Positions 1 through 6,274 of a DNA stretch of 23,863 nucleotides are shown piece by piece. The stretch is taken from the NCBI GenBank assembly GCA_013414745.1, contig CP058707.1, forward strand, positions 836,259-860,121, read 5' to 3'. Origin of the DNA: Bacteroidota bacterium. Lineage in GTDB: Bacteria > Bacteroidota > Bacteroidia > Chitinophagales > Chitinophagaceae. Position 1 is the stretch's first letter; every line of letters begins with the position of its first letter. The notes beneath the pieces were generated by a model. It did no database searches. It had not been told where the DNA came from and was given only the letters and a program-made list of their open reading frames with translations. The translations under genes and the position numbers were made by a program.

Positions 1-522
1 AGCTGGATGGTCCTCAGTACATTAAAGGGTAATTCAACGAAAATTTATGCGAATTTACCTCTTGACGAACCTCAGGACGAAGAGGCACAAAACAAACTGA
101 ATGCCTATCTGAAAGCTGAGAACATTAAACCTTCTGTGGTGATCCATCGTGGACATAGCTACCACCTTCCGACTACCTTGAAAAACCTGAATGCCGATAA
201 CAAAATTATTATTTTGGGCTCCTGTGGCGGATACCATAATTTATCCACCATATTAACCTCATCTGAAGATGCCCACATCATTTCCAGTAAACAAACCGGA
301 ACTATGCTGGTTACAGACCCGATTTTAAAAGCCTTCAACGATCGAATGACCAATGGTAAAGATGTAAACTGGATTGAGCTGTGGAATGAGGTAGGTGCTT
401 TAATGAAGACACCGGCATTGCAGGACAAATTTAACGACTATGTACCGCCGCATAAAAACATGGGGGCTTTATTCCTAAAGGCATTTAAAATTCAGTTGCA
501 GGAAAATAACCTGACCCTATAG
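1..522 (+). CDS. C-terminal part of a clan-CD-like (caspase/gingipain-type) hypothetical protein, 5' truncated
   Basis: The frame is open from the window edge, so the Met at base 7 is probably internal and the true start lies to the left. About 173 residues are visible, ending at a TAG at 520-522. A hydrophobic strand followed by HRGHSYH (His codon 154-156) and a second strand IIILGSCGGY (Cys codon 223-225) have the spacing and look of the His and Cys dyad of clan CD cysteine peptidases. The tail IISSKQTGT, then DYVPPHKNMGALFL, is a pattern I remember from uncharacterised large Bacteroidota proteins, so this may be the conserved C-terminal domain of such a protein. No sorting domain follows. 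The gene converges on gene B with an 11 bp gap. Peptidase activity is inferred; the fold could be kept without activity. Coding status is secure, function is not. Confidence 0.8.
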   Translation, partial: SWMVLSTLKGNSTKIYANLPLDEPQDEEAQNKLNAYLKAENIKPSVVIHRGHSYHLPTTLKNLNADNKIIILGSCGGYHNLSTILTSSEDAHIISSKQTGTMLVTDPILKAFNDRMTNGKDVNWIELWNEVGALMKTPALQDKFNDYVPPHKNMGALFLKAFKIQLQENNLTL

Positions 523-533
523 TTGAACGATGA

Positions 534-790
534 TTAGTATAAAACGCGTTCGGTGAGTTTGCGTTTACCATCGGCAATAAATTGCAAATTGTAAATTCCT
601 CGCGCCAAGCCGTCCAAAGAAAGCGAAAACGTATTAGGCCCTTTTACGAGGTAGTTTTTTTGCACCCGAACCGTGCGACCGCTCATGTCAAAGGTACGAA
701 CTATTATTTCCTGATCAGTTTCACTATAATAATCGACCTGATATGAATTGCTACCACTGGGGTAAACCAGAATGGGATTGGCTTCACCAG
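534..790 (-). CDS. Gene B, open segment 4: T9SS type-A C-terminal sorting domain
   Basis: This short frame has no start codon of its own but is a clear T9SS tail: ANPILVYPSGSNSYQVDYYS, then IIVRTFDMSGRTVRVQ, then LDGLARGIYNLQFIADGKRK and a terminal LTERVLY. The DMSGR and GIYNLQF elements match the tails of C (DMSGRLIKQ, GMYQVQVF) and E. In this family the tail is removed after passage through the T9SS outer-membrane pore. Confidence 0.8.
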
Positions 791-2521
791 ACCGGAATAG
801 ATGCGATTTTAGAATGGAACCAGGTGGTGTTATTCTGGTCTACCAGTTGAAGTTTATAATAGTTATGACCTGGTTTTGGATTCACATGCAAGGTTTTGTA
901 GTTGAGCGGTTGTGTACTGTTTCCTCCCGGCGCTTTAGAGACGAGGGTTTTTATTAAACTATAATTAGCATTATCTGTACTATGATACAGGCGATACTCT
1001 GCCACGTTCTTCTCCTGACTACTGGTCCAAAACAACTCATCGCTCGTTGCCAGTTTCTGACCCCAAAAATCAACAAGTTGAGCGGGAACTGAAAAGGTAT
1101 CTGGATTAATTGAAGTGAGCGCGTACCGTTGCATAGTGGATACCTGAAAACGAATCTCCCAGTGATTGAATATCGCATCCCAATTGACCTGAGGCTGAAT
1201 CAAACTCCATTGATTATTCAGGTCCACTGCAATCACCCGAATATTTGAAACCGCAGGATCGGCAGCGTTCCCCACTAGTGGAAAATCGCGAAATGGTCCG
1301 TTTGCCGCATTGTAATTTACAAAATCTTCCAAGGTAAAAAACAGGCTAACCCTTGTGGAAAGATTTTGATTGATCGTTGGTATTAAATTGAACCACCGCG
1401 ATGTGTAGGGTTGTCCGTTTATGGTAGGAAGGGCGTTTTCAACGGTTACTGCAAAAACCTGACCGGGCGCATTACCTCCTGGCAAATCTTCAATGGCACA
1501 AATACGGTTGCATTCTGCGTCAATAAATTGAATAAATGTAGATTCGCTCACCAGTGCACTTCCATTTACCGTACCTGTGATACTTTGCGCGTTACCAATG
1601 GTTGCCAGGAAATCGTATTATTATTTTTAACGATAACCGAAACGATGCCGGAATTCGCCAATGCCGGATTTCCTGAATTATCGTAAACAGCGACCAAATT
1701 GTAGGAAGTGGTAACCAGTGGAGTCACCGTAATATCGTTACCAGATGTATAGTTAAAAACCGTATCATTTTGTTGACCGTCAAAGTAGATCACCAGATAC
1801 GGAGAAATACCGCCGGTGATAACGGTTTTAAATTGGCTGATGCCCCCACACAAATGGTATCGGGACCAGTCCCTTTCATCAAAACAGCGGAAGATGGATT
1901 GGCTATTTGATTCAGCACCGGATTGCCAAGTACAAAGTGCCTGGCGGGATTCGTAATATTGGTACCGATGGTGGCCCCGTTGACATAGGCGCCAACTGCA
2001 GGTTTGCGTTTGTGTGGTAGAGGCTATAAATGACCATTGAAAATCAGGGGTTGAATTCGTGGTAAAAGGAACGGTATTGGTTATGCGGAAAGTACCCAAA
2101 TTCATCCCGGCGGGCGGTATCATTGTTGTTGCTGTGGCAGCGTTAGCCACGGAGGCTGCAATACGATATTGGTTCGAGGTGGTATTGATTTGAATCGAAT
2201 GGGTTTGTTGGCTGGCTGGAAGACTTGGATCTGCACTTCCGGTACCATGATGCCGGTTAAGGCACCTCCATTGGCGATGCCTGTCAAATTAAAATCAACA
2301 CCTGCTTGTATAAAGGTCAATTTAAAGGTATCCGGGCCTGTCGATTCCAGCCAAATATCAAATTCCAGGGTGTTGGGGGCCGTTTGTACGATATTTTTAA
2401 TATAACAATTGTAATCTGCCTGTGCAATTAATTCCGATTTGATGCTAAAGACAAGCAAGACTAGTATAACCATTACGCGACAGATCGATCGCGTATCCTT
2501 GAATGACCGGAGGAAATTCAT
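534..2521 (-). CDS. Gene B: secreted T9SS type-A sorting-domain protein, frameshifted (reconstructed span)
   Basis: Reconstructed product is about 660 residues. The N-terminus has a signal peptide with hydrophobic core VMVILVLLVFSI. I chose the Met at 2521 because it leaves a normal n-region; a Met at 2572 is in frame and possible. Next comes a domain shared with genes C and E (LEFDIWLESTGPDTF here, VEFEMWIRNATPDSV in E), including the AYVNGATIGTNI segment. Then follow an Ig/PKD-like domain (about 1890-1620), a module containing LFFTLEDFVNYNAANGP that resembles a common Bacteroidota extracellular module, an FN3-like stretch with KLQLVDQNNT, and a T9SS tail (VRTFDMSGRTV ... GIYNLQF) ending at TAA 534-536. 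Frame changes fall near 2200, 2020, 1850, 1600 and 790. It is the shortest member of the family and has none of the 27-residue repeats. Function unknown; likely exported by T9SS to the surface. Confidence 0.8.
784..1551 (-). CDS. Gene B, open segment 3: conserved extracellular module and FN3-like stretch
   Basis: The apparent start at 1551 is a GTG inside the gene; the same frame is open to about 1600 (GNAQSITGTVNGSAL). Contains LFFTLEDFVNYNAANGP, then WDAIFNHWEIRFQVSTMQRY, and a stretch ending YYKLQLVDQNNTTWFHSKI that resembles the region preceding many T9SS tails. Its TGA at 784 is a frameshift artefact: the next frame continues into the sorting domain. Confidence 0.65.
   Translation of the reverse strand: MSESTFIQFIDAECNRICAIEDLPGGNAPGQVFAVTVENALPTINGQPYTSRWFNLIPTINQNLSTRVSLFFTLEDFVNYNAANGPFRDFPLVGNAADPAVSNIRVIAVDLNNQWSLIQPQVNWDAIFNHWEIRFQVSTMQRYALTSINPDTFSVPAQLVDFWGQKLATSDELFWTSSQEKNVAEYRLYHSTDNANYSLIKTLVSKAPGGNSTQPLNYKTLHVNPKPGHNYYKLQLVDQNNTTWFHSKIASIPVW
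1566..2150 (-). CDS. Gene B, open segment 2: end of shared domain and Ig/PKD-like domain
   Basis: Begins in family sequence (GTFRITNTVPFTTNSTPDF, like YRITNSVAFAQNAVMSF of C). Residues translated from about 2020-1850 are out of frame; the correct frame there reads VGAYVNGATIGTNI and later GTGPDTICVGAS. It then returns to frame as ISPYLVIYFDGQQND and TVTPLVTTSYNLVAVYD, a PKD/Ig-like pattern. It runs out of frame again at about 1600. Confidence 0.6.
   Translation of the reverse strand: MANAATATTMIPPAGMNLGTFRITNTVPFTTNSTPDFQWSFIASTTQTQTCSWRLCQRGHHRYQYYESRQALCTWQSGAESNSQSIFRCFDERDWSRYHLCGGISQFKTVITGGISPYLVIYFDGQQNDTVFNYTSGNDITVTPLVTTSYNLVAVYDNSGNPALANSGIVSVIVKNNNTISWQPLVTRKVSQVR
2120..2521 (-). 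CDS. Gene B, open segment 1: signal peptide and N-terminal paralogous domain
   Basis: Carries the signal peptide and the domain common to B, C and E: NTLEFDIWLES, then FIQAGVDFNLTGIANGG, aligned by eye with FLQFGIDLPANIGNGG of C and E. The frame stays open upstream to 2572. The last residues (after about 2200, ending in a Gln run) are probably out of frame; the alternative frame reads NQYRIAASVANAATA, which matches PTIRVASQ of the paralogues. Confidence 0.7.
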   Translation of the reverse strand: MNFLRSFKDTRSICRVMVILVLLVFSIKSELIAQADYNCYIKNIVQTAPNTLEFDIWLESTGPDTFKLTFIQAGVDFNLTGIANGGALTGIMVPEVQIQVFQPANKPIRFKSIPPRTNIVLQPPWLTLPQQQQ

Positions 2522-2848
2522 GGCATTAAACTTCGCTTGATATCGTGGAGGTTTTAGTAACGATGAACCCATGTTAAAATAGAATTTAAGTTGCCCATAG
2601 GGTGTGAAAATTAACTGGCTCTCAGTGCCTTAGAATAACTTAAGAAATGATTAGTCAATTGCAATTTACTATTCCATTCGGTCAAATAAAAATAAAACGG
2701 CTCTATTCAGGATATAATGCCAATGAAAATTGTCGGATAACCCAATTCAAAGTGGTATTACAACCAGTACTTTGGTATTTACCTGGTAATACCTTCAGGT
2801 AAAATAGGGCCGATTGTAGAGGGTTACGTCGTTTCGACATTCCCGCCC
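2522..2848 (-). other. Intergenic leader between gene C terminator and gene B
   Basis: About 327 bp with no supported ORF. It should hold the promoter of gene B, because a strong terminator lies just upstream, but I found no clear Bacteroidota promoter pair (TTTG and TAnnTTTG). It contains two overlapping inverted repeats at 2774-2803. Confidence 0.5.
2774..2803 (-). promoter_or_regulatory. Two mutually exclusive small hairpins in the gene B leader
   Basis: GGTATT (2774-2779) pairs with AATACC (2788-2793), while TTTACCTG (2778-2785) pairs with CAGGTAAA (2796-2803). The arms overlap, so only one can form at a time. Neither is followed by a U-run. A regulatory role is only a possibility. Confidence 0.25.
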
Positions 2849-2881
2849 AAAAAACCGGAGCAGCAATGGCTACTCCGGTTT
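2849..2881 (-). terminator. Rho-independent terminator of gene C
   Basis: On the minus strand AACCGGAGTAGC pairs with GCTGCTCCGGTT (12 bp with one T.G wobble) around a CATT loop, followed by TTTTTT. It starts about 20 nt after the stop of gene C. Confidence 0.85.
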
Positions 2882-2899
2882 CCTGATAAAAAAGATGAA

Positions 2900-3400
2900 T
2901 TAGTCTTGTTTATTGACTTTACTTACATGAGTCAGCTTATCGTTGGCAAATACCTGAACCTGATACATTCCGGCAGCCACATCACTTAAGTTGATAGTCA
3001 AGGTTGTAATTCCAATTTCAGCATTGGCCTGAATCTGTTTAATTAAACGTCCGCTCATATCAAACACCTTTACTACAGTATTCTGAGCGATATCTGAGCT
3101 GATTTCAACATTCAGATTGTCACGAACAGGGTTTGGATATACAGAAATCTGATTATTGATAGATTTATCAGTCAGATCTACTTCTTGCTTGCTAGCCAGT
3201 GTAGTGAAATTGTCTATTGAACTCCATGGTCCTGTCGCGATACCGCATACAGCGCGAACTTGCCATTCGTATTGGGTAGACAATGACAATCCAGTGTATG
3301 ACTTGCTATTGCTTAGTGCAGTACCACCAGAACTCAGCTGGTAACACCTACTTTGCGATAACGCACCTGATACCAGGTTGCGCCAGGAACAACAGCCCAA
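2900..3400 (-). CDS. Gene C, open segment 4: second FN3 domain and T9SS tail
   Basis: The first 20 or so residues are out of frame. From SSGGTALSNSKSYTGL it is the second FN3 domain (YEWQVRAVCG ... IDNFTTLASKQ), then the T9SS type-A tail ISVYPNPVRDNLNVE, VVKVFDMSGRLIKQIQ, AAGMYQVQVFANDKLTHVSK. Confidence 0.85.
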   Translation of the reverse strand: MGCCSWRNLVSGALSQSRCYQLSSGGTALSNSKSYTGLSLSTQYEWQVRAVCGIATGPWSSIDNFTTLASKQEVDLTDKSINNQISVYPNPVRDNLNVEISSDIAQNTVVKVFDMSGRLIKQIQANAEIGITTLTINLSDVAAGMYQVQVFANDKLTHVSKVNKQD

Positions 3401-6188
3401 TTCAGTTTTGCTTAGTACCGGTCACAGGAGCAGCGAACAATCCGGAAGGAGTTCCGCATGGAGCGGCTGTTGTAAATACAGTATTTGAACCCCAAGGACC
3501 TGCATTACCTAAACTACAATGTCCGCGAACTTCAATTTCATACGTTGTACCAGCTAGCAATCCAACCAGGTTTTTACTTGCAGCAGGAGCAGCTTGCGTT
3601 TGCTCTGGTGACCAGGTTGCAGAGTTAATTGGACGGTAACGAACGCCATACCAACCTAAACCTGGCACTTGATTCCAATTCACAGTTACACTAGATGGAC
3701 CGGTTACGACAACAGAAGTGATTGTAACAGATGCCACGCTAACTATAGTGATTGTACCAGTTGCAGTTCCTGAGCATCCTGTATTTGGATCGGTGTAGGA
3801 ATAGGTATACGTTGTAGAAGGACCGGTATATGGATTGGCTATAGAAGGTACCACCTGCAGGTGTTCCAGATAAGGTAATTGGTGAGTTAGGACAACCAGT
3901 CACATTGGCGGCAGTTACAGTTAAATTACAACCACCAATATTCAGGATCAGGGTTTGTGTATCAGGGCATCCGCTGGCGTTAGTGCCGGAACAGGTATAC
4001 GTACCACTTGTTGTATAGGTGGTATTATTGCATGACCAGGTGTAAGACAACGGCGCATTAATAGTAATCGTTGATGAAGTAGTTTGACCCAAAGTCAGAT
4101 ACAAAATATAATCCTGACAGGCCAGATTCACGGTATACGTTCCTGAAGAAGTATAGGTTGCATTATTTACACTCCAGGTATACGAATCACAACCCGAATA
4201 GGTAGTAATAATCGGAGCGTTAGGGGTTCCGGTAACATCCCACTGACATGTAGTCGTGTTGAAAGAGGCAGTTTGATAACAGGCTAAATTCGGCATCGCT
4301 GGCATAGAACCGGTTACATCCCACTGACACGTTGTATTATTAAATGTAGCTGTTTCATAACAAGCAAGTCCGGTAGGTGCAGCTGGTTGTGTACCTGTTA
4401 CATCCCACTGACAAGTAGTTGTATTGAAAGAAGCCGTTTGATAGCAGGCTAAACTTGGCATCGCTGGCATAGTTCCAGTCACATCCCACTGACAGGTTGT
4501 GTTATTGAATGAGGCTGTTTCATAACAAGCTAAACCTGGCATCGCTGGCATAGTTCCAGTCACATCCCACTGACAGGTTGTGTTATTGAATGATGCGGTT
4601 TGATAACAAGCCAAAGCAGGCGTTGGAGGCATAGAACCGGTTACATCCCACTGACATGTTGTTGTGTTGAAAGAAGCCGTTTGATAACAAGCTAAACCTG
4701 GCATCGCTGGCATAGAACCGGTTACATCCCATTGACAAGTGGTGTTATTGAATGATGCGGTTTCATAACAAGCCAAAGCAGGCATTGGAGGCATAGAACC
4801 GGTTACATCCCATTGACATGTGGTGGTGTTGAATGAAGCTGTCTGATAACAAGCTAAACTTGGCATCGCTGGCATAGATCCGGTAACATCCCATTGACAA
4901 GTGGTGTTATTGAATGATGCGGTTTCATAACAAGCCAAAGCAGGCATTGGAGGCATAGAACCGGTTACATCCCACTGACAGGTTGTTGTGTTGAAAGAAG
5001 CTGTCTGATAACAAGCTAAACTTGGCATCGCTGGCATAGATCCGGTGACATCCCACTGACAGGTTGTTGTATTGAAAGATGCTGTCTCATAACAAGCTAA
5101 ACCTGGCATCGCAGGTTGAGTACCTGTTACATCCCACTGGCATGTTGTGTTATTGAACGAAGCGGTTTGATAACAGGCTAAGTTTGGCATCGCAGGTTGA
5201 GTACCTGTTACATCCCATTGGCAAGTCGTGCTATTAAATGTTGCCGTTTGGTAACAAGCTAAACTTGGCGGCGGAGGAGGAGCACTTGGACCTCCAACAG
5301 TTAAAACAACATCAAACGGTGCACAGTTTGGATCATTTGTAACAGTAACAGTATGGGAACCTTGTGATAAACCACTTACAGTAAATGGATTTGAAGTATA
5401 CGCTGTAGCAGCGCCTCCATCAACCGAATAGGTACCTGTAGCAGGAGAAGGATTCGGAGTTAAGGTAACTACTGCAGAACCTAAACCTCCAAAGCACGTT
5501 GGATCTGTTACGTTCGCAGTACCCGCTGTTGGGCAAGTACTTGTAGGCTGATTCAAGGTAATTGAAGGATAAGTAACAATACCCAATACACGAAGTGCAC
5601 TTTGAACTATAGTACTTCCCAAGACAGAAAATGCAGTACCTCCGTTAGTCGCTCCGTTGACATAAGCCGAAACCAATGTTCTTGTTTTAGTTGTTGGGGA
5701 TGAATTAACAACCGGGGTGAAAGACATTACAGCATTTTGTGCGAATGCTACAGAGTTTGTTATTCGATATGTTGCATAGTACAAACCATTTCCGGTAGAC
5801 GGAATTGGAGCCGCAATCGCTGAAGTTGTAGTTTGAGAGGCTACGCGAATAGTAGGAGCCGCTGGTTGGCCTTGAATCTGAGGAGTACCAGCTGCTTGTT
5901 GTGAACTTGGCAACGACGGATTCGCATACAACTTCGAAATACTCAAGGTACCACCGTTACCAATATTGGCCGGCAAATCAATACCGAATTGTAAAAACTC
6001 AAATTTGAAATGGAATCCGGTGTCAGATTCTTAATAAAAGGGCAAATTCCACCGTAGTTGGTGTCGGATTGCGCAGGCTGTCCATTTTCAACTCAAGTGT
6101 GGACTTGTGCCGAAGAATTCCCGACCACCGCCAATAAAAGCAAGGGTAGCAGGGCATTCCTTAGTTTGTGAATAAATATCTTTTTCAT
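2900..6188 (-). CDS. Gene C: T9SS-exported protein with 13 tandem 27-residue Cys repeats, frameshifted (reconstructed span)
   Basis: About 1096 residues. It starts at ATG 6188 with signal peptide MKKIFIHKLRNALLPLLLL and an A-rich upstream context. Next is the N-terminal domain shared with B and E, then an Ig/PKD-like stretch ending in a proline hinge (SAPPPPPS). The 13-unit array (4213-5262) follows. After it come two short Cys-bearing segments (SGCDSYTWSVNNATYTSSGT, then LSYTWSCNNTTYTTSGT), an Ig-like domain with NPYTGPSTTYTYSYTD, two FN3 domains (YEIEVRGHC and YEWQVRAVC) and a T9SS tail (DMSGRLIKQIQ ... VSKVNKQD) ending at TAA 2900-2902. Frame changes fall near 6107, 6030, 5990, 3845, 3413 and 3385. 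The last 170 residues are nearly identical to those of E. Likely a surface adhesin or stalk; ligand unknown. Confidence 0.85.
3402..3854 (-). CDS. Gene C, open segment 3: Ig-like end and first FN3 domain
   Basis: Reads IANPYTGPSTTYTYSYTDPN, then an FN3 domain from VTITSVVVTGPSSVTVNW to YEIEVRGHC and NTVFTTAAPCGTPSG. The stop after GTKQN comes from one lost base in ACTACAGCA; the next frame continues KLNWAVVPGATWYQVRYR. Confidence 0.75.
   Translation of the reverse strand: MVPSIANPYTGPSTTYTYSYTDPNTGCSGTATGTITIVSVASVTITSVVVTGPSSVTVNWNQVPGLGWYGVRYRPINSATWSPEQTQAAPAASKNLVGLLAGTTYEIEVRGHCSLGNAGPWGSNTVFTTAAPCGTPSGLFAAPVTGTKQN
3739..5976 (-). CDS. Gene C, open segment 2: N-terminal domain, proline hinge and 13-unit repeat array
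   Basis: The longest open stretch of C. It opens in the shared domain (PANIGNGGTLSISKLYANPS), passes LVSAYVNGATNGGTAFSVLG, an Ig-like region with DPTCFGGLGSA and YSVDGGAATAYTSNPF, and the hinge SAPPPPPS. It then reads through all 13 repeats without a break and through the Cys segments GCDSYTWS and YTWSCNNTTYTTSGTYTC. The final 38 or so residues (after GTPAGGTF) are out of frame. Confidence 0.8.
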   Translation of the reverse strand: MPANIGNGGTLSISKLYANPSLPSSQQAAGTPQIQGQPAAPTIRVASQTTTSAIAAPIPSTGNGLYYATYRITNSVAFAQNAVMSFTPVVNSSPTTKTRTLVSAYVNGATNGGTAFSVLGSTIVQSALRVLGIVTYPSITLNQPTSTCPTAGTANVTDPTCFGGLGSAVVTLTPNPSPATGTYSVDGGAATAYTSNPFTVSGLSQGSHTVTVTNDPNCAPFDVVLTVGGPSAPPPPPSLACYQTATFNSTTCQWDVTGTQPAMPNLACYQTASFNNTTCQWDVTGTQPAMPGLACYETASFNTTTCQWDVTGSMPAMPSLACYQTASFNTTTCQWDVTGSMPPMPALACYETASFNNTTCQWDVTGSMPAMPSLACYQTASFNTTTCQWDVTGSMPPMPALACYETASFNNTTCQWDVTGSMPAMPGLACYQTASFNTTTCQWDVTGSMPPTPALACYQTASFNNTTCQWDVTGTMPAMPGLACYETASFNNTTCQWDVTGTMPAMPSLACYQTASFNTTTCQWDVTGTQPAAPTGLACYETATFNNTTCQWDVTGSMPAMPNLACYQTASFNTTTCQWDVTGTPNAPIITTYSGCDSYTWSVNNATYTSSGTYTVNLACQDYILYLTLGQTTSSTITINAPLSYTWSCNNTTYTTSGTYTCSGTNASGCPDTQTLILNIGGCNLTVTAANVTGCPNSPITLSGTPAGGTFYSQSIYRSFYNVYLFLHRSKYRMLRNCNWYNHYS
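4213..5262 (-). repeat. 13 tandem 81-bp units coding a 27-residue Cys repeat (gene C)
   Basis: Consensus unit LACYxTASFNxTTCQWDVTG followed by a PAMPx linker. The span of 1050 bp fits 11 units of 27, one of 28 (APTG linker) and a last unit of 25 (ending PNAP), with no indel. Each unit has two Cys and one Trp. Units alternate between Q and E after the first Tyr and between N and T before TTC, which suggests two-unit duplications. Confidence 0.95.
6093..6188 (-). CDS. Gene C, open segment 1: signal peptide
   Basis: MKKIFIHKLRNALLPLLLL followed by AVVGNSSAQ, a typical signal peptide with cleavage after Ala-Gln. The stop after VHT is a frame change; the neighbouring frame continues LELKMDSLRNPTPTTVEFAL and then LTPDSISNLSF, matching gene E. 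Confidence 0.7.
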   Translation of the reverse strand: MKKIFIHKLRNALLPLLLLAVVGNSSAQVHT

Positions 6189-6224
6189 GCTGTTTAATTT
6201 TAAATAAAAATAGGCTTTTGGTTT

Positions 6225-6267
6225 AAAAAATTCTACCCGCAGAAAGTTATTCCACGGGTAGAATTTT
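6225..6267 (-). terminator. Hairpin with U-run between gene D and gene C
   Basis: On the minus strand AAAATTCTACCCG pairs with CGGGTAGAATTTT, followed by extra T residues (run of six at 6230-6225). It starts about 8 nt after the stop of gene D and ends about 36 nt before the ATG of gene C, so readthrough would couple C to D. Confidence 0.75.
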
Positions 6268-6274
6268 ATGGTAA

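Noticed and set aside
2640..2700. Promoter for gene B at TTTGACC and TAAATTGC on the minus strand
   Set aside because: The spacing is about 14 nt, too short for the Bacteroidota consensus, and the second element does not match well.
4213..5262. Regular 81-bp periodicity that could suggest a CRISPR array (also at 15259-16792)
   Set aside because: There are no unique spacers. The whole period is coding, the frame is kept and the variation falls in codons.
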